Made by a program: the position numbers and the translations under genes | Shown here: positions 55,431 through 63,514 of the stretch, one piece after another | Layout: the number at the start of each line of letters is the position of its first letter | How positions within the stretch are numbered: the stretch's first letter is position 1 | The notes under the pieces: model-generated | Database searches by the model: none | Told to the model about the DNA's origin: nothing | The model's input: only the letters and a program-made list of their open reading frames with translations | Assembly (NCBI GenBank): GCA_016648135.1 | Contig: JADDOH010024957.1 | Span: 27,838 to 91,837, forward strand | Direction of reading: 5' to 3' | Origin: Agrypnia vestita | Taxonomy: Eukaryota > Arthropoda > Insecta > Trichoptera > Phryganeidae | DNA length: 64,000 nucleotides

Positions 55431-55907
55431 CTCTCCTCTCACTATTCCTATAATAACCATTCTTCTACCTTTTACCAGCAACTCCGGCTCCTTTTGTTAG
55501 CACCTAAATAGTTATTTGTACCTTAACATAAGCCACGTTTTTATATACCTATTCCAATGTATATATTTTAATACCTCACGTATCAATTAAAGGTTCTATC
55601 ATACTCGAAACTCGAGTAGTAAAAAAATATCATTTTTATTTAAACTCAAATAGAGAAAACGTGGTTTTATTTCAGTAATTTTAATGATAATCATTAATTA
55701 CCTCTACAATGTTAACGCCAATTCCATCAATAACGAATTTCTGATGAATTTTCAAAAGAAGCAAGCACTTTTTGATGGGACATAATAATTAAATGGATAA
55801 AATAATAAATAAAATTAGTTTTTCAAAGCAAGAAAACACTTTGTGGCTTGACATTATAAGAAATTTAAGAAAAAATTACATACTATGTTTTAAACCACTT
55901 AATTGCT

Positions 55908-55965
55908 ATATATGTTTGTCAACTAGTTTCGGTTGGACTCAACCTTCTTCAGGACAATTACAATA
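55908..55965 (-). ncRNA. Hammerhead-like ribozyme motif, left arm
   Basis: On the minus strand TTGTC is followed by CTGAAGA, A, the stem GGTTG/CAACC with loop AGTC, GAAA, CTAG, TT and GACAA. Stem I is TTGTC/GACAA, with further pairing outside (TGT/ACA). It is the mirror of 56,660-56,718. Confidence 0.65.
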
Positions 55966-56030
55966 TAGACTAATCTAGGTACAGAAATTTATAAAGGAGG
56001 AAAGAAAAAGAGAGAGGGACAGAGTGTCAA

Positions 56031-56315
56031 CTAGGTGGGGGGGAGGGAATGGGAGGAGTTAACTGAAGATAGAGGGAACAACTTTAAAATCGGACTATTA
56101 GATAAATTTATTTGTTTATTTATTATTTGACTATTATTGTTGATAGCTTTATTAATTTCTAATGCTTCTAGATTGTTAAGTCGCAAACCTAATCCGTTTT
56201 TGTGTAAAATTTTTGGCCCTGTATTATTATTAAATGTGTGATTAAAATTAATTAGATGTTCGGCAAATTCAGAAAAACCTACATTTGTTAAGCATTTAAT
56301 GTGTTCATTAAACAC
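56031..56315 (-). pseudogene. Penelope-like element protein C-terminus, left arm
   Basis: The 94-codon frame on the minus strand contains CLTNVGFSEFAEHLINFNHT, then GPKILHKNGLGLRLNNLEAL and EINKAINN, ending in a Ser/Pro-rich tail. This is the segment after the GIY-YIG endonuclease core of PLE proteins (H...D...ILHxE...LExxEI pattern). RT and the GIY-YIG motifs themselves are missing. The frame is intact but has no proper start, as expected of a 5'-truncated copy. Confidence 0.75.
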
Positions 56316-56328
56316 ATTAAATGCTTAA

Positions 56329-56603
56329 GAACACATTAAATGCTTAACAAATGTAGGTTTTTCTGAATTTGCCGAACATCTAATTAATTTTAATCACACA
56401 TTTAATAATAATACAGGGCCAAAAATTTTACACAAAAACGGATTAGGTTTGCGACTTAACAATCTAGAAGCATTAGAAATTAATAAAGCTATCAACAATA
56501 ATAGTCAAATAATAAATAAACAAATAAATTTATCTAATAGTCCGATTTTAAAGTTGTTCCCTCTATCTTCAGTTAACTCCTCCCCCCCACCTAGTTGACA
56601 CTC
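56329..56603 (+). pseudogene. Penelope-like element protein C-terminus, right arm
   Basis: This is the mirror copy of the left-arm frame on the plus strand, open to TGA at about 56,598-56,600. The residues are identical through KLFPLSSVNSS. It then lacks the 9-10 bp present on the left, so the last residues differ. Confidence 0.75.
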
Positions 56604-56659
56604 TGTCCCTCTCTCTTTTTCTTTCCTCCTTTATAAATTTCTGTACCTAGATTAGTCTA

Positions 56660-56718
56660 TATTGTAATTGTCCTGAAGAAGGTTGAGTCCAACCGAAACT
56701 AGTTGACAAACATATATA
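56660..56718 (+). ncRNA. Hammerhead-like ribozyme motif, right arm
   Basis: CTGAAGA lies at 56,673-56,679 and GAAA at 56,695-56,698. The fold is as in the left arm: stem I TTGTC/GACAA, stem II GGTTG/CAACC, palindromic CTAG for stem III, cleavage UU. Confidence 0.65.
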
Positions 56719-56782
56719 GCAATTAAGTGGTTTAAAACATAGTATGTAATTTTTTCTTAAATTTCTTAATAAAATTAGTTTT

Positions 56783-57005
56783 ATTTTACCTACTGACCGG
56801 GTTTTGCTACAACCATAGCTTCATCAGAGTATATGTAATCAATACTAAATATAAATGCATAAATTATAATATAAATACATAAACATAAACTATCACATCG
56901 TTTTTAAATTAGTATATTAGCCCGTAGTTTATTTATTTATATTATATATTTAGTATTAATTACACATACCCTGATAGAGCTACGGTCGTAGTGAAACCAA
57001 TAGAT
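56783..57005. mobile_element. Second inverted pair of PLE termini
   Basis: A minus-strand motif (CTGATGA at 56,827-56,821, stem GCTA/TAGC, GAAA decayed to AAAA) faces a plus-strand motif at 56,971-56,996 (CTGATAG, stem CTAC/GTAG, GAAA). Flanking CAATACTAAATATA and TATATATTTAGTATT are also inverted. The palindrome at 55,823 inserted next to, or into, this older element. Confidence 0.6.
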
Positions 57006-57009
57006 ACCG

Positions 57010-57390
57010 ATACGAAAATACAATGGGGTTAAAACCAAGATTGAGATGCTTTATTTGATAATAAGTAACTTATTAAAAAAGCTACTGCGACATGTATGCT
57101 CTTTTGGAATATCGAATATTGTTTTGTTATATGATAGAATAGATTGTGACCATATTGTATATTAATTACTTTACACTAGGTTGGATATATCCAAAGGATG
57201 CCTCCTCAAAGTTAATAAATAAACAAATGGCAAAATGGCAAACAGCAACTCTCTAAATCGCTAAGACGAAGATATTGAAACAGATGGACGCATAAATGTA
57301 ACATGAAAGTATAATCCTTTCTTCTTCTGCTTGTGTTAGGAGTGTGTCCTATTATTTCTCGGCTAATTCTCCTGGGATATGGATGATTAG
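57010..57390. other. AT-rich, nothing recognised
   Basis: No repeat or frame of note. Confidence 0.4.
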
Positions 57391-57396
57391 ATGTCC

Positions 57397-57777
57397 TTAC
57401 ATTTCTGGAGATCTGCTGCCTGTAGGGATGTCGTTCTTCGCTATTCTTACCACTCTTGTCGAATCCGCTCTATTGCACGACATCTTCGACATTTTTTGTC
57501 TCTCCGATTTTTGGAGTTTCGTACTCTGTCTCTGATGCTTACTCCCGTGATAGGTCGGAGAGTCTTCATTTCGATGGTTGTTAAGAGATTCTTCGTTCTC
57601 GGATAGACCGATCATGACATGATCGGTCTTATACAGGTTTAATAGATTTTCATGATAATCACGATCTAAGTGTAAGTAAATTAAGGTATTTCTTCCAGAT
57701 GTATAACCTCTAGGAATAATGCTAGCCATCGTACTTTTACAGCTTTGATATTTGTTATAACAGCATAACCATGTCAA
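57397..57777 (-). CDS. Unrecognised 126-codon ORF beside an LTR-like repeat
   Basis: An open frame with ATG at 57,777-57,775 encodes a protein rich in Asn, Ser, Arg and Lys: CCYNKYQSCKS near the start, NTLIYLHLDRDYHENLLNLY in the middle, and a basic KLQKSERQKMSKMS end. I do not recognise a family. It lies just downstream, in the same direction, of LTR-like copy 6 (57,830-58,160, minus). It could therefore be a decayed piece of the internal region of that retroelement, or chance. A perfect 12-bp-arm palindrome (57,605-57,629) lies inside. Confidence 0.2.
   Translation of the reverse strand: MTWLCCYNKYQSCKSTMASIIPRGYTSGRNTLIYLHLDRDYHENLLNLYKTDHVMIGLSENEESLNNHRNEDSPTYHGSKHQRQSTKLQKSERQKMSKMSCNRADSTRVVRIAKNDIPTGSRSPEM
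57605..57629. repeat. Perfect palindrome, 12-bp arms
   Basis: AGACCGATCATG (57,605-57,616) and CATGATCGGTCT (57,618-57,629) are exact complements around one A. Confidence 0.95.
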
Positions 57778-57829
57778 GTGTACGGCACTACTGTAGAATC
57801 AATTGTGTATATTATCACGGAATCTTATC

Positions 57830-58160
57830 TGTAGGCTATTAAAGATAAATGAAACACTGGGAATTAATTTAATTTCTGTGAAATTTGCACTAATTCACGT
57901 CGCTTTAATCTTGTCTATTACTTGTTTGTGGTTTCGTTGGTTTCACTTCCTATGGCGTTAGCCTTCTGTCAAAGACAACTGACTCGTTCACGCGCTTGCA
58001 ACGCTTTTATACATAAATGTCAGAGTTCGCGATGTAACGAGAATGCTCGACTAATTTCTCCATGTTTCTACTATTTTATGATATCATAGAGAATAGTTAA
58101 GTTGATTCTAGATTCATGTGAACTGTTCGAAAAACTTCGACAATTCGTAGTTACCACTGT
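57830..58160 (-). mobile_element. LTR-like dispersed repeat, copy 6
   Basis: The text resembles the other LTR-like copies: a TTTATACATAAATG TATA-like word at about 58,006-58,020, CGCTTTAATCTTGTCTATTA and GAACTGTTCGAAAAAC-type ends. It is more diverged than copies 1-5, and its boundaries are uncertain. Confidence 0.4.
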
Positions 58161-58299
58161 CTTTAAACTCTCGCGATAATATAATGAGAAATAAAATCAC
58201 ATAAAATAATATGCTGACGATGAAAAGTATGGGCATTTCAAGATGCAGAACAACCCTTAATAAAAGACAAACATTTACACACACGCGATTATGCATTAT

Positions 58300-58570
58300 A
58301 TTATACGCCACCCCTAAATAAACCGTAATCCTTGTAATCCGCCGCTTAATTCGCCGTTACTCCAATAACGATTCGGGCGGTTACGCCGTCCGCGATAACG
58401 GGAGTCGTTACAGGCCATTTCTCTCCCCAGAATTTCGCCCCGTTTAGCTGCGAAATCATCCCCTAACGGCCGGGAGAGGTTTTTCCTCCCTCCGGTACGT
58501 GAAATTTTATGGATCGCGAAACACAGACGGACAGAAGGTGAATTTCACACGATTCGGAATCCTCGAAGAG
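58300..58570. promoter_or_regulatory. Candidate conserved non-coding segment, GC-rich
   Basis: Unique within the window, with GC-rich blocks such as TCCGCCGCTTAATTCGCCG and CGATTCGGGCGGTTACGCCG. The short plus frame at 58,499-58,684 is not recognised. Regulatory role is inference. Confidence 0.3.
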
Positions 58571-58789
58571 AAATTGCAAACCGTATCAAAGAGCCGTTGC
58601 AATTCTTATTTTTATTTTTCAATTAGGTACTTAGTGACTACCCTTGAAGTATTCTCACCCTGCGCGCATTTATATCATATTTAAAAAAAAGGATTTAAAA
58701 TGAAATAATGACAAGATAATACCATAATAAATTAATTAGGATAACTGGTGGACTGACTAAATTGCCGCGACATATTGTTGTAATTTTTA

Positions 58790-58870
58790 TGGAATAATAA
58801 AACCAAGAAAAACATTCGGTAGTTTTATTTTGGATCCCAGATTTCCAGACCAAAGATCCTTCCTAGCAAT
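58790..58870 (+). mobile_element. LTR end-like repeat, second copy
   Basis: GGAATAATAAAACCAAGAAA then ATTTTGGATCCCAGATTTCC matches the end of 36,780-36,965. Confidence 0.5.
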
Positions 58871-58944
58871 GTAAAGGACATCACAAGTATACATAACAAT
58901 TTAAAAGTAACTATTATATATTATACATAACAATTTAAAAGCAC

Positions 58945-59433
58945 TGCTACCAACACTGATGTATGGAAGCGAAGCCTGGAGCTGGCAGAAGAGGAAAGAA
59001 AGTAGATTGAATGCAGTGGAGATGAGATCTCTCAGACGTATGTGTAGCAAATCAATTTATGATAGAGTAAAGAATGCACATATTAGGAATGAATGTAAAG
59101 CTGTTCTTAGCATAATTACTAGAATTAAAAAAGAGTCTCTCAGATGGTTTGGGCATGTTGAGCGAATGAAAGAGGAAAGAATGGTAAGAAAGATATATAA
59201 TGCAAGTGTTAATGGCGCCAGAAAGAGAGGGCGACCGCGGAAGACGTGGCATGACTAGATTAACCAGATACTGGAAGATGGTTCCGTTAGAAGCCTCAAC
59301 AACTGGTGAGCTTGCATGCGAAGATGTATGAATGTGAATGCGGCGAGAGTTGTATGTCAGGACAGAAGATTGTGGCGCTCTATCCTCTCTGCCTACCCCC
59401 ACGAGGAAACGGCGTGATCGTAAGTAAGTAAGT
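58945..59433 (+). pseudogene. 5'-truncated RTE-like LINE with perfect 12-bp TSD
   Basis: A 99-codon frame carries MYGSEAWSWQKRKESRLNAV, MRSLRRMCSKSIYDRVKNAH, SLRWFGHVERMKEERMVRKI and RKRGRPRKTWHD, then a TAG. The frame continues to SILSAYPHEETA with one more TGA inside. It is the same family as 159-625. The 3' tail is GTAAGTAAGTAAGT. ATTTAAAAGCAC occurs at 58,933-58,944 and 59,434-59,445, giving a clean target-site duplication. It is dead. Confidence 0.9.
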
Positions 59434-59985
59434 ATTTAAAAGCACCTAAAATGGAAAGCCCAAATTGACCAAACCGTTAAAAAATAAGAAAATTATTTTA
59501 CAATTTTTAAAAAATTCGAAATATTCTGTCATAACAATTTCAAAGGAATTTTTATATGTTATACATAACAATTTAAAAGCACCTTAAATGGAAAGACCAA
59601 ATTGGCCAAAAATTGATAAAATCCGAAATATTCTGTCATTGGAAATTTTACCTTCAGTTAACCACGCTATATTGCCAACAAAACTCCAATTAGTAGGCAC
59701 CCTGTAATCAGGTGGCATATAAAACATGTCTAAACCCGAAAAAATTGCAAAACAATCTAATAATCAAAATAATATTAAGAAAATGAATGGATTATGTTAT
59801 AAACTTCACATATTATGTAAGAAAAATTTTAAGTGTTCAAATGTATTGATCTTGTACGGAGAAACACAATACTATAAATAATTAAAGAAAGGCTCGGGCT
59901 AGTTTAGTAACTGAAAATCGCACACGACAAAACATTCCAACCAAAAAATTGTAGCACTTCATTTGTGTAACATTACAAAGAAAAG
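59434..59985. repeat. Host duplication with empty-site paralogue; otherwise no gene
   Basis: ATACATAACAATTTAAAAGC followed by CACC(T)TAAAATGGAAAG-type text occurs both around the RTE insertion (58,922-58,944 joined to 59,446) and uninterrupted at 59,562-59,600. The later part of the segment is AT-rich. Confidence 0.7.
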
Positions 59986-60375
59986 TATAGATTATAAAGA
60001 AAAGTGTAGAAAAGCTCTAATACACGCAATGATCCATGGAGATATGGAAGCTTGTCGTAAGCCTAAGACAAGAATTTATGAAATTAGGCGCAGAACTAGA
60101 GTAGTGTATATCATGGCTAAAATGGTAATGGGCAGGATGCTACAGAATGGATTCCCAGAGTTCTAAAGTGGAGAGACCTTGGGAGAATATAAGAAGCATT
60201 AGAATACCTCAAAAGAGATGGGCCGACGATATAGCCGCTGTGAGGGGAAAGAAATGGCTACAGCTAGCAAACAAAAAGAAAATATGGAAGGGTATGGAAG
60301 AGTGGTATGGTATGAAGGGAAGGGTATGAAGTATATCCAGCAGTGGAGAAAGGGAGGCTGAAGAAGAAGATTTGT
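59985..60375 (+). pseudogene. RTE-like LINE C-terminal fragment with GAA tail
   Basis: The plus strand reads decayed EIRRRTRVVYIMAKM, then after a frameshift PQKRWADDIAAVRGKKWLQ, NKKKIWKGMEEWYGM and an IQQWRKGG-like end before GAAGAAGAAG at 60,360-60,372. It is the same subfamily as 35,745-36,160 and 55,175-55,430 (both minus). Confidence 0.8.
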
Positions 60376-60379
60376 CTTA

Positions 60380-60940
60380 TAACACTGGGGAGAAAATATT
60401 TAACACACTCAAAAATATTTGCACCAAGTACTCGATCTCTCCACTCCTCTCTGTCACTCGCCAGCCTCTTTATTTCTTAGTAGGTGCTACAGCGCACAAC
60501 TCCGGTAACCTGGTCTATATAGCTTGATCTCGGGGCAGTTTTTGATTAATTTAAATTATTAAATAAAGCCTTTTTATCAAAAATCGTAAATAAAAATTAA
60601 ATCATTTTCGCATACTCATATAATATCACTGCACAAGAAGAAAATATAAAATAAGTTACATTTTACAAAGAAAACAAGATTGCAAATTTCAAACATGCAC
60701 ATTGGAATGAAATTGTATATTAAACTATCGAGAACATTAGGGATGAAGAAAATAAGAAAATTTTAAGAGAAAGCTAAAAATATATGTAATGCTTACATTT
60801 AAATCAAATTTAAATTAGTTATTTATTTGTAATTCTGTTTATATTATGAAATATAAATTCTTGTATTATCTACTTCAAGAAATATTATAATTGAAAATTA
60901 AAAATGTACATTCATTTAGGTTGTCAAATATATAAAAAAT
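60380..60940. other. AT-rich, nothing recognised
   Basis: No repeat or frame of note. Confidence 0.4.
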
Positions 60941-60944
60941 CTTA

Positions 60945-61240
60945 TTAATTAAGATAAATTATAGAAGTCTCACAGAGACGAAGCTATCTATATAAGAAAC
61001 GTATACGAAAGTCTTTTTGTAGGATGGCCCAGAAACTGGTGAACGTTGCATTGTGTAGAGTGATCACTTAAGCCAGCTCATAAACCCGTAAGCCCTGGGC
61101 CATTCTATAAAAGAATTCCATACACGTTTCTCATATATATAGCTTCGTCTTTGTGAGACTTTATAATTTACTTTAAAAAATAATTATCCTTCTGTGGACA
61201 AAATCCAGTAATTGTGTTCTCAGAACACTTAAATATTGTT
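60945..61240. mobile_element. Foldback element, compact copy with both arms
   Basis: The left arm (60,945-61,030: AAGATAAATTATAGAAGTCT then CACAGAGACGAAGC and GGATGGCCCAG) is mirrored by the right arm (61,095-61,175: GGGCCATTCT, then GCTTCGTCTTTGTGAG and AGACTTTATAATTTA). The core GTAGAGTGATCACTTAAGCC lies between. The right terminus CCAGTAATTGTGTTCTCAGA matches 22,303-22,452. Confidence 0.75.
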
Positions 61241-61249
61241 AAAAATCCC

Positions 61250-62100
61250 TTTATTTGTGTATGTATAAAAAATCACTTAAGTAAAAAAATCGACCACCTA
61301 TATTTAAAAAAAAATCTGGCAATTGGTTCTGCCCACGACGACCGAGTGACCGATTAAAAAACTGAGATGAACTGTGCATAATATCCATGTAACACTCGCA
61401 CGTACCTAAAGTCTATAATCGTATAACACGTTTTTTATTTTTACTGTACAAAAACAATAGAAGCCGCTAGGTCGCTTGCCAGGCCAAACTCACCCTTGAG
61501 GTGTAACCCGCTGACGATGAAGTAATTAAGAGCATATTATAGCGCGATAAACTCGATTTCGCGCATTAATTGGTGCACTAATCCGATTGGGCGAGATTGA
61601 GGTGTGTGACGTCAGAGCCGAGCGAGCAAAGTTAATAATTGTTTTAAGGCGAACAGAGTGTGTAAAGTAATTAATAATACAAGCAAATTTCCCAAATTAC
61701 TTTTTGAATCAGCCATTTTGGATGTAATGGCTTCGAAATTGCGTTATTTTTGGATTACGCGAAGGCTCTTCGCGGATTTTAAGGTACAAGTACACCGTGC
61801 CTTAAGGGTGGTACCTAACTAATGACACTTTTTTAGCTCGTATTTTCCATCATAACTTTTTTTTCACTTATAACAATTTGAATGCAGTTTTTAGCCAAAT
61901 TCATCCCAAATCAATCAATAATTAAAAAAAAAACAGGAATAATATCGAGAGATTTGGCAGTTACTTCGTGTTGCAACATTTTAAATTAAAATTTGACTTT
62001 TATTTTATATTTGTAATACACACACAATATATATTATTAATTAATACCTCTCCTCTCATATAAATTTATACAAAATTGTCAGTGTGGCGCGCTAAGCTTT
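61250..62100. promoter_or_regulatory. Unique region; candidate non-coding element at 61,480-61,800
   Basis: 61,480-61,800 is of balanced composition, unique in the window, and mixes AAGTAATTAAG/AGTAATTAATA cores with GC-rich words such as CGCGATAAACTCGATTTCGC. No protein recognised. The rest is AT-rich. Confidence 0.3.
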
Positions 62101-62104
62101 TTTT

Positions 62105-62260
62105 TAAATCATTTTTTAATTTATTTATTTTTTTTATTTATTTATTTATCTTCATCTTGTTACATGACATAGGAGATGGAGCCGCTCATCTCACTAGGAA
62201 GAACCTGTGCCGAGATGAGCAGCTGAACAATATAGTGAGAACAAAAAATAATAAAGATAT
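62105..62260 (-). mobile_element. Possible LINE tail with (TTTA)n run
   Basis: A TTTATTTATTTATCTTCATC run on the plus strand (62,138-62,157) looks like an (AAAT)n tail of a minus-strand element, preceded on that strand by a mixed-composition 100 bp. No protein motif was seen. Confidence 0.3.
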
Positions 62261-62264
62261 ACAA

Positions 62265-62995
62265 CAAAATACTATATAACTATAAGATTAATTAATGAAT
62301 TGAGTATATAAATATAAAATGTGGATAATAAGTGTATATTGTATAATACAAAAGCAATAGTGAAAGTAAAGTAATATATATAAAAAAACATATACATGTA
62401 AAGTAACAAAATGTATATATAATAGCACGGTTAAAAAGTATATTTAGGTATATACCTATATAAGAAAATTAAATGAATGTTTGTGTATATTAAATAGTGA
62501 TAAGAAATGAAGTTTAATGAGCTTTAAAGGAAAAGCTCTAGGATCGGTGAAGTAAATTGAAACGTGATAACATAGAAATCATTTATTAATTAGAATATTC
62601 TCTTCGCTTTAAATATGTGGATGAATCCACAAAAATATTTTTTTTAACTTTTATATAAAATTGAATAACATTTTGACCAAAGGTACCTATATGCAATTTT
62701 TAAGAAAGATCTTCAAATCAAATCTAAATCATATGCAAATGTATTGCCATTCTTACATAGGTACCGTTTCTAGTTGGTGTCAAGTATTTTGTCGCCCATA
62801 AAATTTTCTATGCTTTTTTATTTTTCTAAATATCATATAACGGATACCATTAAATTAAAAATAATAGTAATAATTCACTCGACAATTCGTTTACTAAACT
62901 TTTCCTAATAAGGGGTAAATATTTTTGGTCAATGGTCAAGTGTTCTCGAAAAATGAACCTTGATTATATACAATATACAGAATTCAGTATATTTC
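62265..62995. other. AT-rich, nothing recognised
   Basis: No repeat or frame of note. Confidence 0.4.
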
Positions 62996-62999
62996 GTCT

Positions 63000-63115
63000 G
63001 CGAGTTACGCTATGAAAACAGCGCTATCTAGCGTAGAGCGTAGAGCACCTCGGTGGCGTTAGTTACAGGCATTATTACATAACTAATTATGTATTTTGTT
63101 GGCGCATGCAGTGAG
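63000..63115 (+). repeat. Dispersed repeat, copy 3
   Basis: GAGTTACGCTATGAAAACAG, then GGTGGCGTTAGTTACAGGC and ATTATTACATAAC are related to the 7,840 and 11,815 copies. Confidence 0.45.
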
Positions 63116-63511
63116 AACAAGAAGCATGACTTTATTTAAACGTATATTCGGAAAAAAATCGAAATTAAATATTTATCTAGCAGAATATTCGAAATATTTA
63201 AATGTGGATCAGGTAGGTATAAGTTATTTAATGCGATTGGAATATAATGAGATTTTTTTGTCTTAAATAGAGATGTGAACACGGAATACGTGTCACATCA
63301 ATATTCGTACTATTTTAAAATTAAGCTAAGCGCTTGTGCTATGAAAATAAGACTAACTTGCTGGTCTGGAGTGAGATTTGAATCTGCGTGCTTTGGATCT
63401 CGAGGCATGAGTCCTGACCACAAGACCAACAAGCTACTCAAATCTCTTATTTCGGTTTCTTTTCAAAAATATGCTTAGGAAAAGTCATGCTTCTTGTTCT
63501 CACTGCACGCC
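63104..63511. mobile_element. SINE bracketed by 30-bp inverted repeats
   Basis: 63,104-63,133 and 63,482-63,511 are inverted repeats with one mismatch (core GTGAGAACAAGAAGCATGAC). Family A SINE copy 3 lies between them. The unit may be a small TIR element that received a SINE insertion. Confidence 0.7.
63252..63440 (-). mobile_element. SINE family A, copy 3
   Basis: It is close to copy 1: AGATGTGAACACGGAATACG, TGTCACATCAATATTCGTAC, CTTGCTGGTCTGGAGTGAG. The B box has changed (GATTTGAATCTGC). The tRNA-like head is at the high-coordinate end. Confidence 0.8.
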
Positions 63512-63514
63512 TCT

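Larger units (their letters stand above)
55823..56767. mobile_element. Head-to-head Penelope-like palindrome with 15-bp TSD
   Basis: Arms 55,858-56,306 and 56,329-56,767 are near-identical reverse complements. The only clear difference is an indel of about 9-10 bp near 56,040/56,580. The spacer is 22 nt. Each arm ends with a PLE C-terminus followed by a hammerhead-like motif, both reading outward. AATAAAATTAGTTTT at 55,808-55,822 and 56,768-56,782 brackets the whole insertion, leaving 35 bp of extra sequence on the left. Confidence 0.85.
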
